Notes: generated from the sequence alone by a model not told the origin. Positions 7,337 to 14,398 are shown, numbered from the stretch's first letter. The stretch is DNA of 14,458 nt from SFTJ01 sp051871555 (GCA_051871555.1 JBJECZ010000197.1:1-14458), one strand, 5' to 3'. Numbers and translations are program-made.

Positions 7337-8515
7337 ATGAACAAATTAACTGAAATATTACACGACATATCGCGGGCATTCGTCACCGAATACAAGCTGC
7401 TGTTCACCGATGCCGGCGCCTTGCTGTTCATCATCTTCCTGCCGCTTGCCTATCCGGTGCTCTATTCGTCGGTTTATAACCCCGAAATCATGAAAGACAT
7501 ACCGGTGGCTGTGGTCGACGATTGCCGCACCCCCATGTCGCGACAATATGCCCGTATGCTCGACGCCACCGACCTGGTGAAAGTGGCTGGTTATGCCGCC
7601 AACATGCAGGAAGCCAAAACGATGCTCAACCGCAAAGATGTTTTTGGCGTGGTTCACCTGCCAGAGGACTTCTCGCGAAAGGTGGGACGCGGCGAGCAAG
7701 CCGACATTGAAGTATATGCCGATATGAGCGTGTTTTTGCGATATAAAAACATCATGTCGGCGACAACTGTGGTGGGCAACGAACTGGGCTCAAAAGCCCA
7801 AAGCAGCAAACTCACCGGACTTGAAAATGCGCCTTCTGCCAATGCAATGCCGGTGCCCTTCAGGATTGTGCCTCTTGGAAATTCCACCATGGGCATAGCT
7901 TCATCCATCCTGCCAGGCATATTAGCACTGATTCTGCAGCAAGTGTTTTTGCTATGCATTTGCATGGTGATGGCAACCTCGCGTGAGCGTAAACGTGCCA
8001 ATGGCGGCATCGACCCGCAGGCTGCCAACGTGGGTGCTTTTGCACTGCTTATAGGCAAGTCGCTGTGCTACTTCACAATTATGATTGCCCCGATGATTTA
8101 TCTATGGCGATTCATTCCGATAGCATTCTCATTCCCGCAAAACGGAAATCTAATTGACGTGTTCATGCTTGCTGTGCCTTTCATCTTCGCTGTGATATTC
8201 TTTGCCATGACCATACAGACATTCGTCAGAAAACGCGAAGCCGTGTTTTGCGTGGTTGTAGTGACATCGGTGTTCTTTTTGTTTGTTGCTGGCATTTCCT
8301 GGCCTCGGTTTGCAATGAATCCGTTTTGGACCATCGTAGGCGACGCCATCCCATCAACCTGGGCTGTGCAAGGTCTTTGGGGAATATCCAATATGGGTGC
8401 CACGCTCGCACAACAACGCACCTGTTATCTGGCGCTATGGCTACTCGCCGCAGCCTATTTCATGATTTCATACCTCTTGCTGCGGTTTGTCGACCATCAG
8501 CGCAAAATCGAATAA
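7337..8515 (+). CDS. ABC-2 type exporter permease, second subunit
   Basis: A 392-residue paralogue of the gene before it, with the same plan. An N-terminal membrane segment lies at about 28-48, followed by VAVVDDCRTPMSRQ (about 57-70), a periplasmic domain to about 190, and a C-terminal block of five or six membrane segments. I chose ATG 7337 over the in-frame ATG at 7304. The latter would overlap the previous gene and add an unlikely MCRNPNL-type leader, while MNKLTEILHDISRAF matches the usual amphipathic N-terminus. It is the last gene of the efflux operon, followed after about 47 bases by a strong terminator. It shares no ATPase motif (no Walker A or B). Its partner is presumably the preceding permease. 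Confidence 0.92.
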   Translation: MNKLTEILHDISRAFVTEYKLLFTDAGALLFIIFLPLAYPVLYSSVYNPEIMKDIPVAVVDDCRTPMSRQYARMLDATDLVKVAGYAANMQEAKTMLNRKDVFGVVHLPEDFSRKVGRGEQADIEVYADMSVFLRYKNIMSATTVVGNELGSKAQSSKLTGLENAPSANAMPVPFRIVPLGNSTMGIASSILPGILALILQQVFLLCICMVMATSRERKRANGGIDPQAANVGAFALLIGKSLCYFTIMIAPMIYLWRFIPIAFSFPQNGNLIDVFMLAVPFIFAVIFFAMTIQTFVRKREAVFCVVVVTSVFFLFVAGISWPRFAMNPFWTIVGDAIPSTWAVQGLWGISNMGATLAQQRTCYLALWLLAAAYFMISYLLLRFVDHQRKIE

Positions 8516-8561
8516 TCTTGTTTTGAGAGTATTTCATCTAAATATATCCCTATAGTAAAAC

Positions 8562-8597
8562 AAGGGCTCCTCAACAGCGATGTCAAGGAGCCTTTTT
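8562..8597 (+). terminator. Intrinsic terminator shared by converging operons
   Basis: GGCTCCT (8565-8571) pairs with AGGAGCC (8586-8592) around a 14-base loop, and the stem can be lengthened by a G-T and two A-T pairs. On the plus strand it is followed by TTTTT. On the minus strand it is followed by TTGTTTT. It lies between the end of the plus-strand permease (8515) and the end of the minus-strand aroB (8620), so it probably stops both operons. Confidence 0.85.
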
Positions 8598-8619
8598 ATA
8601 TGTGGCGACTGTTGCGTTT

Positions 8620-9681
8620 TTATATGTGCATCAAGTCGCGATAAAGGTCGAATGCCTCTTTCATGGTGTCGTCGTCGATTATGCAATCGATGCGAATATC
8701 GCCAGGTGCACCAAGCAATGTGCAATTGATTTCGCCATGACTACTCTTTTTGTCGTGCTTCATCAGTCGCAGCAGCTCGTCGTAGTCGTCGCAAGTGATG
8801 TGGAATGCACCATAATTGCCAAGCACATAGTCGGCAATGCGATGCACATCGGCGCTGTCGAATCCGCACTTGAAATGTGACAGCACAGCGTCAATCACCA
8901 AGCCGTATGCCACCGCATAGCCGTGAGGGATGGGCGTTTGGCGAGCCATTGCCATGCTCTCGAAGGCATGCCCTGCTGTATGACCAAGATTCAGCGCACG
9001 GCGTATGCCATGCTCGTGAGGGTCCTGACGCACTATATCAGCTTTCACTTCAACCGACTCTTTCAGCAGCTCAAGCAAGCGGTCTTTACTTCCGTTAACC
9101 ACATCGAAGCTCACAAGCGACATAAAGCAGTCGCGACTCTTTAGCAAGCCGTGCTTGAGCATCTCGGCATAGCCCGATTTCACTTCAATTTCAGGCAGAG
9201 TGTCAAGAAAAGCAGTGCTGATAATCACATCGCTTGCTTCGCAAAAAGCTCCAACTTCGTTTTTCAATCCGTTGAAGTTTATTCCGGTTTTTCCGCCAAT
9301 GGCAGCATCTACGGCACTGAGCAGCGTGGTGGGAATATTGATGAATGGAATGCCACGCTTGAATGTTGCTGCAGCAAAGCCTCCGAGGTCGGTCACCACA
9401 CCGCCGCCCAAATTGATTGCCAGCGAATGGCGCGTACCGCCCGATTCGCCGATTTGTTGCCACACCGAAGTGAGCGAATCGATGTTTTTGTTAACATCGC
9501 CAGCGGGGAACTCCACCACCACAGCTTCGGCTACATATTGGTTGTCAGTCAGCCGAGGCAGCACCTTACGGCGCGTATTACTGTCGGTGATAACAAACAG
9601 TTTATTGAACTTTTTGGCCTGCAAAACGCGTGTCAACGCATCGCTCACTGCATTGGTGAATATAATGTTTTGATGTTCCAT
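8620..9681 (-). CDS. aroB: 3-Dehydroquinate synthase
   Basis: AroB converts DAHP to 3-dehydroquinate, the second step of the shikimate pathway in the cytoplasm, using NAD+ and a metal ion. The 353-residue protein shows the nucleotide-binding signature GGGVVTDLGGFAAATFKRG (92-110), IPTTLLSAVDAAIGGKTGIN (116-135), the KSGYAEMLKHG motif with metal ligand E173 (168-178), NLGHTAGHAFE with H234 and H238 (231-241), and PHGYAVAYG with H253. I start at ATG 9681. A TTG three codons upstream adds only MTF and is not needed. It is the last gene of a four-gene minus-strand operon, 22 bases after the HAD gene, and ends 23 bases from the shared terminator. Length and motifs are normal, and no other aro gene is next to it. 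Confidence 0.97.
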   Translation of the reverse strand: MEHQNIIFTNAVSDALTRVLQAKKFNKLFVITDSNTRRKVLPRLTDNQYVAEAVVVEFPAGDVNKNIDSLTSVWQQIGESGGTRHSLAINLGGGVVTDLGGFAAATFKRGIPFINIPTTLLSAVDAAIGGKTGINFNGLKNEVGAFCEASDVIISTAFLDTLPEIEVKSGYAEMLKHGLLKSRDCFMSLVSFDVVNGSKDRLLELLKESVEVKADIVRQDPHEHGIRRALNLGHTAGHAFESMAMARQTPIPHGYAVAYGLVIDAVLSHFKCGFDSADVHRIADYVLGNYGAFHITCDDYDELLRLMKHDKKSSHGEINCTLLGAPGDIRIDCIIDDDTMKEAFDLYRDLMHI

Positions 9682-9703
9682 AAACGTCAATCCTATTTAG
9701 TTG

Positions 9704-10450
9704 TTATATTGTCGCTGTGTTGAGTGCATTAATCAATTCAGGCAGTTCGGCAGCAAATTGCGGCATCGATTCAAACACTATATGCGCACCGTTGTCGATA
9801 AGCGTCTGGCGAGGAATCGGTCCGGTGGTTATGGCTATCGTGAACGAGCCGCTGGCGTTGCCTGCCTGCACGCCCAACGGAGCATTTTCAATCACTATGG
9901 CTTGCTCCGGCGCCACTCCGGCAAGTTGCTGACCCTTGATGTAGGGCTCGGGGTTGGGTTTGCCGTGCGTCACTTCGGCGGCAGTGATGCGCTTGTCGGC
10001 AGCAAACAGCCCGGCATATTCCTGGTCGATGCGGTTAATCACATCGGCTTGACCGCTTCCGGTCACCAACACTCGCTCCACGCCGTTGTCACGCAAGGCG
10101 GTTAGCATGTCGTATGCACCGGGCATGGCTTCAACGCGTGGCAACGAACGGAAGTTGGCAGTTTTGATTTTATACATCTCACGTGCTTCTTCGTCGCTCA
10201 TGTCAATGCCCAACTCGCGCTTATAAATCAGCTGTATGGTTGCCCTGCCGGTCATGCCTTCATACAAATAGAACTCGTCGCGGTCGGTGTTGAGTCCCAG
10301 ATTGTCGAACATCATCTTCCAGGCAATTGTGTGGTTGCGCATCGAATCGTAGAGCACACCGTCCATATCAATCAATGCAGCCTTTATGTTGAGCCGTTCA
10401 GCACCTCGCTGGGCGAGATATTGCCTTATCGTTTCGTCGTATTTTCCCAT
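9704..10450 (-). CDS. HAD-superfamily phosphatase (beta-phosphoglucomutase-like)
   Basis: A 248-residue soluble protein of HAD subfamily I with an alpha-helical cap. Motif I is DMDGVLYDS with nucleophile D28 and acid/base D30. The cap spans roughly 40-105. Motif II is VTGSG with T130. Motif III is K164 in HGKPNPEPY, and motif IV is IENAPLG with E188 and N189. The family removes phosphate from, or moves it within, small phosphorylated metabolites, often sugar phosphates. The substrate cannot be read here. The N-terminal 20 residues (YDETIRQYLAQRGAERLN) form a small extension before the core. It lies between a lipoprotein gene (39 bases upstream) and aroB (22 bases downstream). A detoxifying or repair role near the shikimate pathway is possible but is speculation. 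Confidence 0.93.
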   Translation of the reverse strand: MGKYDETIRQYLAQRGAERLNIKAALIDMDGVLYDSMRNHTIAWKMMFDNLGLNTDRDEFYLYEGMTGRATIQLIYKRELGIDMSDEEAREMYKIKTANFRSLPRVEAMPGAYDMLTALRDNGVERVLVTGSGQADVINRIDQEYAGLFAADKRITAAEVTHGKPNPEPYIKGQQLAGVAPEQAIVIENAPLGVQAGNASGSFTIAITTGPIPRQTLIDNGAHIVFESMPQFAAELPELINALNTATI

Positions 10451-10489
10451 CTATTTTCTTAATACAATCACAATCATACGGTTTGGGCG

Positions 10490-11242
10490 TCACTTGCGTG
10501 CAGTAATATGAAAGCATCCCTGTTTGGTCTCGAATTTCACATAGCATCGGCCCTTGTCGCGCTCGTCGTAAAGTATCTCGCCGAGGATGTTCTTAAGGTC
10601 GGCAAGCGACACTATGAAAGTTGAGTCGAGGCAAATAAACTTGGCATAACTGATGTCGAATGTTGTGGCATAGCAGTGAGCCGACTGCTCCGAAGCATTA
10701 CGGTTGCGGCGTCGCAACTTTGCCACCGAGCGGTCGGTGCGCAGCACACTGGTCACCTTTATGCGATATTCATGGCCACCTCTGGCGCGTATGGTGTCGG
10801 CAAATCGTCTGCCAATGTCGTCGAGCAGTTGTGCTGCCTCGGGCACCAGAAACGGCATCGAGTGCGTGAGCGAATCCACCGTGTAATGCTCGTTGGTGGC
10901 TATCCTCACAACAGGGCGCTGCAGATTATAGGCATCTCGCAGGCTCTTTATCGGCTTAATGCCAATGCTTTCGGCTGCCGAGATGTGCATACCGTTGGTG
11001 TCATTGAAGATACTGCGAAGCCTGCCCGGCACAATATGCACCGGAATGCTGTGAACAATCATCTTCGCTTGAGCGCTCGGCGTGTCGGCAACGGTCTTGC
11101 CCGACCCGACATCTGGCTTCACCACCTCACACTGCTCGTTGACAATCGAATCTTCTGCGTCATTCTGTCCCTCACCGCCTCCTCCGCAGCCCACGGTGCC
11201 CAGAAGAAGGAGCCAGAGAAATATCATCGACAACTTACGCAT
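10490..11242 (-). CDS. DUF5715-like lipoprotein with M15 peptidase-type residues
   Basis: A 250-residue lipoprotein: signal peptide with hydrophobic FLWLLLLGTVGC, lipid-bearing Cys19, then a glycine-rich and acidic linker. The body matches from memory the Bacteroidetes DUF5715 pattern (LRSIFNDTNGMHISAAESIGI; LVPEAAQLLDDIGRRF; IKVTSVLRTDRSVAKLRRRN). The segment SAHCYATTFDIS (187-198) has the Ser-x-His-x6-Asp arrangement that supplies two zinc ligands (H189, D196) in M15-type D,D-carboxypeptidases. A third candidate ligand, H245, sits in GCFHI near the end. The glutamate that M15 enzymes usually carry three residues before the last histidine is a glycine here, so catalysis may be lost or altered. 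A role on peptidoglycan in the envelope is inference. The gene begins 10 bases after the nitroreductase stop and is co-transcribed with it. Confidence 0.8.
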   Translation of the reverse strand: MRKLSMIFLWLLLLGTVGCGGGGEGQNDAEDSIVNEQCEVVKPDVGSGKTVADTPSAQAKMIVHSIPVHIVPGRLRSIFNDTNGMHISAAESIGIKPIKSLRDAYNLQRPVVRIATNEHYTVDSLTHSMPFLVPEAAQLLDDIGRRFADTIRARGGHEYRIKVTSVLRTDRSVAKLRRRNRNASEQSAHCYATTFDISYAKFICLDSTFIVSLADLKNILGEILYDERDKGRCYVKFETKQGCFHITARK

Positions 11243-11252
11243 AACCGTTTGC

Positions 11253-11846
11253 TCACTTTCCTACCGTCTGAATGAAAAGTACTCGTTTATTCGACGGCAA
11301 CTTCAATGCCTTTGGCAGTTCCTCGCGGTTGAAACTTGCACGTAAAACTGTCTTCAAGCCCTCTGAAGCACAATAGAGATAAATGTTCTGCGACGCAGCG
11401 CCTGCGGTGTAGCCTTGCATCGAAGCATCGGGCTGCAATTCGTTGTCCACCACAAACACTATGTTCAGCGGACACTCTGTGGCAAACTTCTGCATGCCCA
11501 CCAATGCACGCACATCGGCATCATTCACTTTCTCCAACGTGTTAGCTGCAGCATCATACAAGCTGGCACCGTCGGGCGTTACCACATATATCGACAGTTC
11601 TTGGCGGTTCATCGCCGTTGCCACAGTGCGCTTACCGTCGTGCGTGATGCCCCATGCCGCCCACAGCATGTCGCTGAGCTGCTGTTTGCTAACCTTGCCG
11701 TCGGCTGTCATGTCGCGATGCGATTTGCGTTGTGCAATCGATTCCATCAATGGCTTGCCGCCTTGAATGTTTGGTTTTGGTAACACTTCTGAATTTCCCA
11801 CCATTGTAATTGTCGCTAATAGCGCCGAAATAATGTATTTTTTCAT
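11253..11846 (-). CDS. Exported SagB/ThcOx-like nitroreductase-family protein
   Basis: A 197-residue protein with a short Sec-type signal (KKYIISALLATITMV, cleavage around residues 18-20). The mature part is a single nitroreductase-fold domain: GGKPLMESIAQRKSHRDM (29-46) with the FMN-phosphate-binding R-x-S-x-R pattern (R40, S42, R44), LSDMLWAAWGIT (57-68), TAMNRQELSIYVV (77-89), AGAASQNIYLYCASEGL (148-164) and VLFIQTVGK at the very end. Relatives such as SagB and ThcOx oxidise azolines with FMN, but this compact exported subfamily has no assigned reaction that I know of. The start at 11846 is chosen because it gives the signal peptide. An upstream ATG at 11987 would add a meaningless leader across the promoter. 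It is the first gene of the four-gene aroB operon. Confidence 0.88.
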   Translation of the reverse strand: MKKYIISALLATITMVGNSEVLPKPNIQGGKPLMESIAQRKSHRDMTADGKVSKQQLSDMLWAAWGITHDGKRTVATAMNRQELSIYVVTPDGASLYDAAANTLEKVNDADVRALVGMQKFATECPLNIVFVVDNELQPDASMQGYTAGAASQNIYLYCASEGLKTVLRASFNREELPKALKLPSNKRVLFIQTVGK

Positions 11847-11879
11847 AATTTGTTTAGCTAAAGTTATCATTTTTCTATG

Positions 11880-11910
11880 TAAAGATAGCAAAAACTGAGT
11901 AAACCACAAA
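11880..11910 (-). promoter_or_regulatory. Candidate promoter of the nitroreductase-aroB operon
   Basis: On the minus strand TTTG (11907-11910) stands 19 bases before TATCTTTA (11887-11880), which matches seven of the eight positions of TTTG-N19-TAnnTTTG counting the defined bases. Initiation near 11873 leaves a leader of about 27 bases before the ATG at 11846. A second, perfect -7 box (complement of 11921-11928, TATATTTG) lies just upstream but lacks a -33 element, so it may be an alternative start. Confidence 0.5.
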
Positions 11911-11965
11911 ACCATAGGCACAAATATATCCTGCAATGAGTGGCAACCGTGTGGAATAAATTGCG

Positions 11966-11973
11966 TAAATTTG
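11966..11973 (+). promoter_or_regulatory. Candidate -7 element of the EamA transporter gene
   Basis: TAAATTTG is a full match to TAnnTTTG and would place the transcription start about 40 bases before the ATG at 12023. The -33 region is weak (TGGC around 11941). It is divergent from the nitroreductase operon promoter, about 80 bases away. Confidence 0.45.
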
Positions 11974-12022
11974 CATTCGCTAATCATCGGAATTATTTAA
12001 TAACTATTGTTTTAGGCTTAGT

Positions 12023-12898
12023 ATGTGGATTTTTCTTGCAATTGCATCGTCGCTTTGTTTGGGCATTTACGACATATTCAAAAAAATTTCGCTTAACGGC
12101 AACAATGTGCTCACGGTGCTGTTTCTCAACACCCTGTTCGGCACGCTGCTGATGTCGCCGGTGTGGGCTTCGTCGATTGCCGATGGCTCGTTTGGATTCG
12201 GCGGCAACTTTGAAGGACACGCCTTCATCGTGGTCAAATCGCTCATCGTGCTGTCGTCGTGGGTGATGGGCTACTATGCCGTCAAGCACCTGCCTCTCAC
12301 CATCACCGGACCTGTTAACGCCACGCGACCCATACTCGTGCTCTTGGGCGCTCTCTTCATCTTTGGTGAAAGGCTCAACCTGATGCAATGGCTGGGCATA
12401 ATGCTCGGATTCTGCTCGCTGTTTTTCGTGAGCCGGCTCGGCAAAAAAGAAGGATTCTCAATTCGGCACAGCCTGTGGATTTGGCTCATCATGGGCGCAA
12501 CAGTGATGGGCGCCGTCAGCGGACTCTACGACAAATATCTGCTCCGTATCTACAACCCACTGCAAGTGCAAGCATGGTATTCGCTCTATCAATGCATCAT
12601 CATGGGCACCACCATTCTCATCATCAAACGCACTTCTGCCGAAAACACTCCCTTTGTGTGGCGTTGGACAATTCCATGCATAGCCATTTTTCTCACCGTT
12701 GCCGACATTGCCTACTTCTATTCGCTCTCACTGCCCGGCTCAATGATATCTGTCGTTTCGATGATTCGGCGCGGCAGCGTGCTCGTGTCGTTTGCCTACG
12801 GCGTGATTGCCCTACACGAGAAGAACGTGAAACTCAAACTCATCGACCTCTCGGTGCTGCTTGTCGGACTAATTTGCCTTGTCCTCGGAAGCCGTTGA
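12023..12898 (+). CDS. EamA/DMT-family inner-membrane transporter
   Basis: A 291-residue polytopic protein with about ten hydrophobic segments arranged as two similar halves, as usual for the drug/metabolite transporter superfamily. The first half ends with PVNATRPILVLLGALFIFGERL (residues 97-118), and the second with SMIRRGSVLVSFAYGVIALHEKN (246-268). These are equivalent helices followed by the family's short charged E-rich turn (GERL, HEKN). Members export or import small metabolites such as amino acids, nucleotides or cofactors, and nothing here tells the substrate. It stands alone, with its own promoter, divergent from the nitroreductase operon and 79 bases before rpiB. No signal peptide is needed. 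The family is clear; the start fits the usual short N-terminus (MWIFLAIASS). Confidence 0.93.
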   Translation: MWIFLAIASSLCLGIYDIFKKISLNGNNVLTVLFLNTLFGTLLMSPVWASSIADGSFGFGGNFEGHAFIVVKSLIVLSSWVMGYYAVKHLPLTITGPVNATRPILVLLGALFIFGERLNLMQWLGIMLGFCSLFFVSRLGKKEGFSIRHSLWIWLIMGATVMGAVSGLYDKYLLRIYNPLQVQAWYSLYQCIIMGTTILIIKRTSAENTPFVWRWTIPCIAIFLTVADIAYFYSLSLPGSMISVVSMIRRGSVLVSFAYGVIALHEKNVKLKLIDLSVLLVGLICLVLGSR

Positions 12899-12940
12899 AA
12901 CTTTTCGCTCCTCAATCTCGCAAATCTCTGCCATATTTTA

Positions 12941-12948
12941 TAACTTTG
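12941..12948 (+). promoter_or_regulatory. Candidate -7 element of rpiB
   Basis: TAACTTTG is a full match to the Bacteroidetes -7 consensus and predicts a start near 12955, giving a leader of about 20-25 bases before the ATG at 12978. The -33 position is poor. The 79-base gap after the EamA gene shows no terminator, so read-through transcription is also possible. Confidence 0.45.
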
Positions 12949-12977
12949 CATATAATTCATAACTATAACACGACATC

Positions 12978-13433
12978 ATGTTGATACTACAACCTAACAA
13001 ACCAATTGCATTGTGCAGCGACCACGCCGGATATGCCACTAAGATGGCTGTCATTGATTACTTAAAATCGCAAGGAATCGCCTACAAAGACTTCGGCACC
13101 TATAGCGAAGACAGCTGCGATTACCCCGATTTTGCACACCTCTGCGCAAAAGCAGTTGAAAGCGGCGAATGTTACCCCGGAATTGGCATCTGCGGCAGCG
13201 GCGAAGGCATCAACATGACGCTAAACAAGCATCAAGGCATACGCTCAGCCCTTTGCTGGACATCGGAAATTGCAAGCCTTGCACGACGCCACAACGACGC
13301 TAACGTGCTGGCTCTTCCCGGACGATTCTTGAGCAACGATGAAGCAATCGAGCTTGTGAAAGTGTTCCTCAGCACCGATTTCGAAGGCGGTCGTCACCAA
13401 CGCCGAATCGACAAAATCCCCGTAGCCGAATAA
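12978..13433 (+). CDS. rpiB: Ribose-5-phosphate isomerase B
   Basis: RpiB interconverts ribose 5-phosphate and ribulose 5-phosphate in the non-oxidative pentose phosphate pathway, in the cytoplasm. The 151-residue protein has the RpiB/LacA/LacB layout: ALCSDHAGYATK (11-22), DYPDFA (48-53), the catalytic-cysteine loop GICGSGEGINM with Cys72 (70-80), NKHQGIRSALCW (83-94), RRHNDANVLALPGR (103-116) and FEGGRHQRRIDKI (135-147). The arginine/histidine residues for phosphate binding are present. The loop reads GSGEG where E. coli RpiB has GTGIG. This is an unusual but probably tolerated change. It lies downstream of a transporter and upstream of an RbsD-like lipoprotein, but each gene seems to have its own promoter. 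An isomerase acting on another phosphosugar (for example allose 6-phosphate) is the main alternative. Confidence 0.95.
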   Translation: MLILQPNKPIALCSDHAGYATKMAVIDYLKSQGIAYKDFGTYSEDSCDYPDFAHLCAKAVESGECYPGIGICGSGEGINMTLNKHQGIRSALCWTSEIASLARRHNDANVLALPGRFLSNDEAIELVKVFLSTDFEGGRHQRRIDKIPVAE

Positions 13434-13474
13434 GCATCATAATAAACATCTTTTCATCTCACTCCACCCGATTT

Positions 13475-13509
13475 CTGACGAGCCTCACAGCACGTCAGCC
13501 CCGCTTTTT
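13475..13509 (+). terminator. Weak hairpin after rpiB, possible terminator
   Basis: CTGACG (13475-13480) pairs with CGTCAG (13493-13498) around a 12-base loop, followed after CCCCGC by TTTTT (13505-13509). The T run is set back by six bases and the stem is short, so termination would be leaky. It lies 41 bases after the rpiB stop. The rest of the gap to 13654 is AT-rich with only a weak promoter candidate. Confidence 0.35.
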
Positions 13510-13563
13510 GCACACCATTTCAACTTACAACATACACGTATACATTGAAAAATACAACTCCTG

Positions 13564-13598
13564 TTTGCACCATATTTCAGAATATTTCGCTAAATTCG
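13564..13598 (+). promoter_or_regulatory. Weak candidate promoter of the RbsD-like lipoprotein
   Basis: TTTG at 13564-13567 and TAAATTCG at 13591-13598 resemble the -33 and -7 elements. The spacer of 23 bases is long and the -7 box has one mismatch. It would give a leader of about 50 bases. Confidence 0.25.
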
Positions 13599-13654
13599 CA
13601 CTATATAAATAACCGAAAAAACTAAAGCAATAATCAACTAAAAACATTTCCATT

Positions 13655-14239
13655 ATGAAAAATTCACTTCCTCTGTCGTGCATATTTGCACAAATGCTTT
13701 TGAGCAGCTGCACGCCGCAAGGTCAATCAGCCGACAACACCGCAACACCTGCTCAAAACTGGAACTGGCAAACCATACTTCAAGAAAAAATGCCTCTGCT
13801 GGGACACCGCAACTGGGTTGTGATAACCGATATGGCATATCCTCTGCAAGCCAAAGACGGAATTACTACTCTCTATGCCACTGAACCTTACGCCGAAGTA
13901 CTTAGCACCGTAGCACAAATGATTGAAGCCACACCACACGTCTATGCGCACGTCTATCAGGACAAAGAGCTGTCGTTCCTTTCTGAAGACATCTGCCCCG
14001 GCATCGACGAACTCAAAGCCGACATGAACAAAGCTTTGGCAAACGCCGACGTTACGCCCGTCGACCACGAACAACTAATCGCCCGTCTCGACAATGTCAG
14101 CAATCTCTTTGAAGTGGTTATCATAAAAACACCGCTCACCAAACCATATACTTCAACATTCTTCGAACTCGATTGCAAATATTGGGATAGCGACAAGCAA
14201 GCGCTGCTCAACACCAAAATCGCCAACGCAGCTAAGTGA
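13655..14239 (+). CDS. Putative lipoprotein with RbsD/FucU-like fold
   Basis: A 194-residue protein. The N-terminus has K2 and a hydrophobic run ending in LLSSC, so Cys19 is probably the lipid anchor. A short linker rich in N, T and Q follows. From about residue 44 the pattern recalls RbsD/FucU sugar mutarotases: LLGHRNWVVITDMAYP (48-63) aligns with the E. coli RbsD stretch around its catalytic His20 and Asp28, with the same His-to-Asp spacing of eight (H51, D59). VVIIKTPLTKPYTS (154-167) aligns with the C-terminal VIRSGECSPYAN. The distance between the two blocks is similar. RbsD interconverts pyranose and furanose forms of ribose in the cytoplasm, so a lipid-anchored version outside would be unusual. 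The Asn after the PY is Ser, and the usual Glu is absent, so activity is uncertain. The gene follows rpiB by 221 bases. No database check was possible. Confidence 0.8.
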   Translation: MKNSLPLSCIFAQMLLSSCTPQGQSADNTATPAQNWNWQTILQEKMPLLGHRNWVVITDMAYPLQAKDGITTLYATEPYAEVLSTVAQMIEATPHVYAHVYQDKELSFLSEDICPGIDELKADMNKALANADVTPVDHEQLIARLDNVSNLFEVVIIKTPLTKPYTSTFFELDCKYWDSDKQALLNTKIANAAK

Positions 14240-14267
14240 TAACTAACAAGTTATAACAGAATTATAG

Positions 14268-14300
14268 CAGGTCGGAAAGCTTACGTTTTCCGACCTGTTT
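14268..14300 (+). terminator. Strong intrinsic terminator after the RbsD-like gene
   Basis: CAGGTCGGAAA (14268-14278) pairs perfectly with TTTCCGACCTG (14287-14297). The stem can extend by C-G and G-T pairs to leave a TTAC loop. TTTGTCTT follows on the plus strand. The minus strand has no good T run after it, so it mainly serves the plus-strand gene ending at 14239. Confidence 0.88.
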
Positions 14301-14308
14301 GTCTTACT

Positions 14309-14326
14309 CGTCAGACCGGGCTGACG
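14309..14326. repeat. Small inverted repeat CGTCAG-N6-CTGACG
   Basis: A 6-base perfect stem with a 6-base loop (ACCGGG) lies in the gap between the two opposing terminators. There is no T run on either side, so it is not an obvious terminator. The same arm pair, in reverse order, occurs at 13475-13498. Confidence 0.35.
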
Positions 14327-14367
14327 GGGCAGAACTTTTACGGGGGGAGGCGCGGAGTATGGGTATG

Positions 14368-14398
14368 AAAAAAGCCCCGGGCTTTTCAGCTCGGGGCT
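14368..14398 (-). terminator. rRNA operon terminator
   Basis: On the minus strand AGCCCCGAGCT pairs with AGCCCGGGGCT (14388-14398 with 14373-14383, one G-T pair) around a 4-base loop, followed by TTTTTT (14373-14368). It is an 11-base GC-rich stem placed directly after the 5S 3' end, which is the expected layout for the end of an rrn operon. Confidence 0.93.

Noticed and set aside
9682..9690. TTG start extending AroB by three residues
   Set aside because: ATG at 9681 gives a normal N-terminus. A rare TTG start is not needed.
11847..11987. N-terminal extension of the nitroreductase to an ATG at 11987
   Set aside because: It runs through the promoter region, and the signal peptide begins at 11846.
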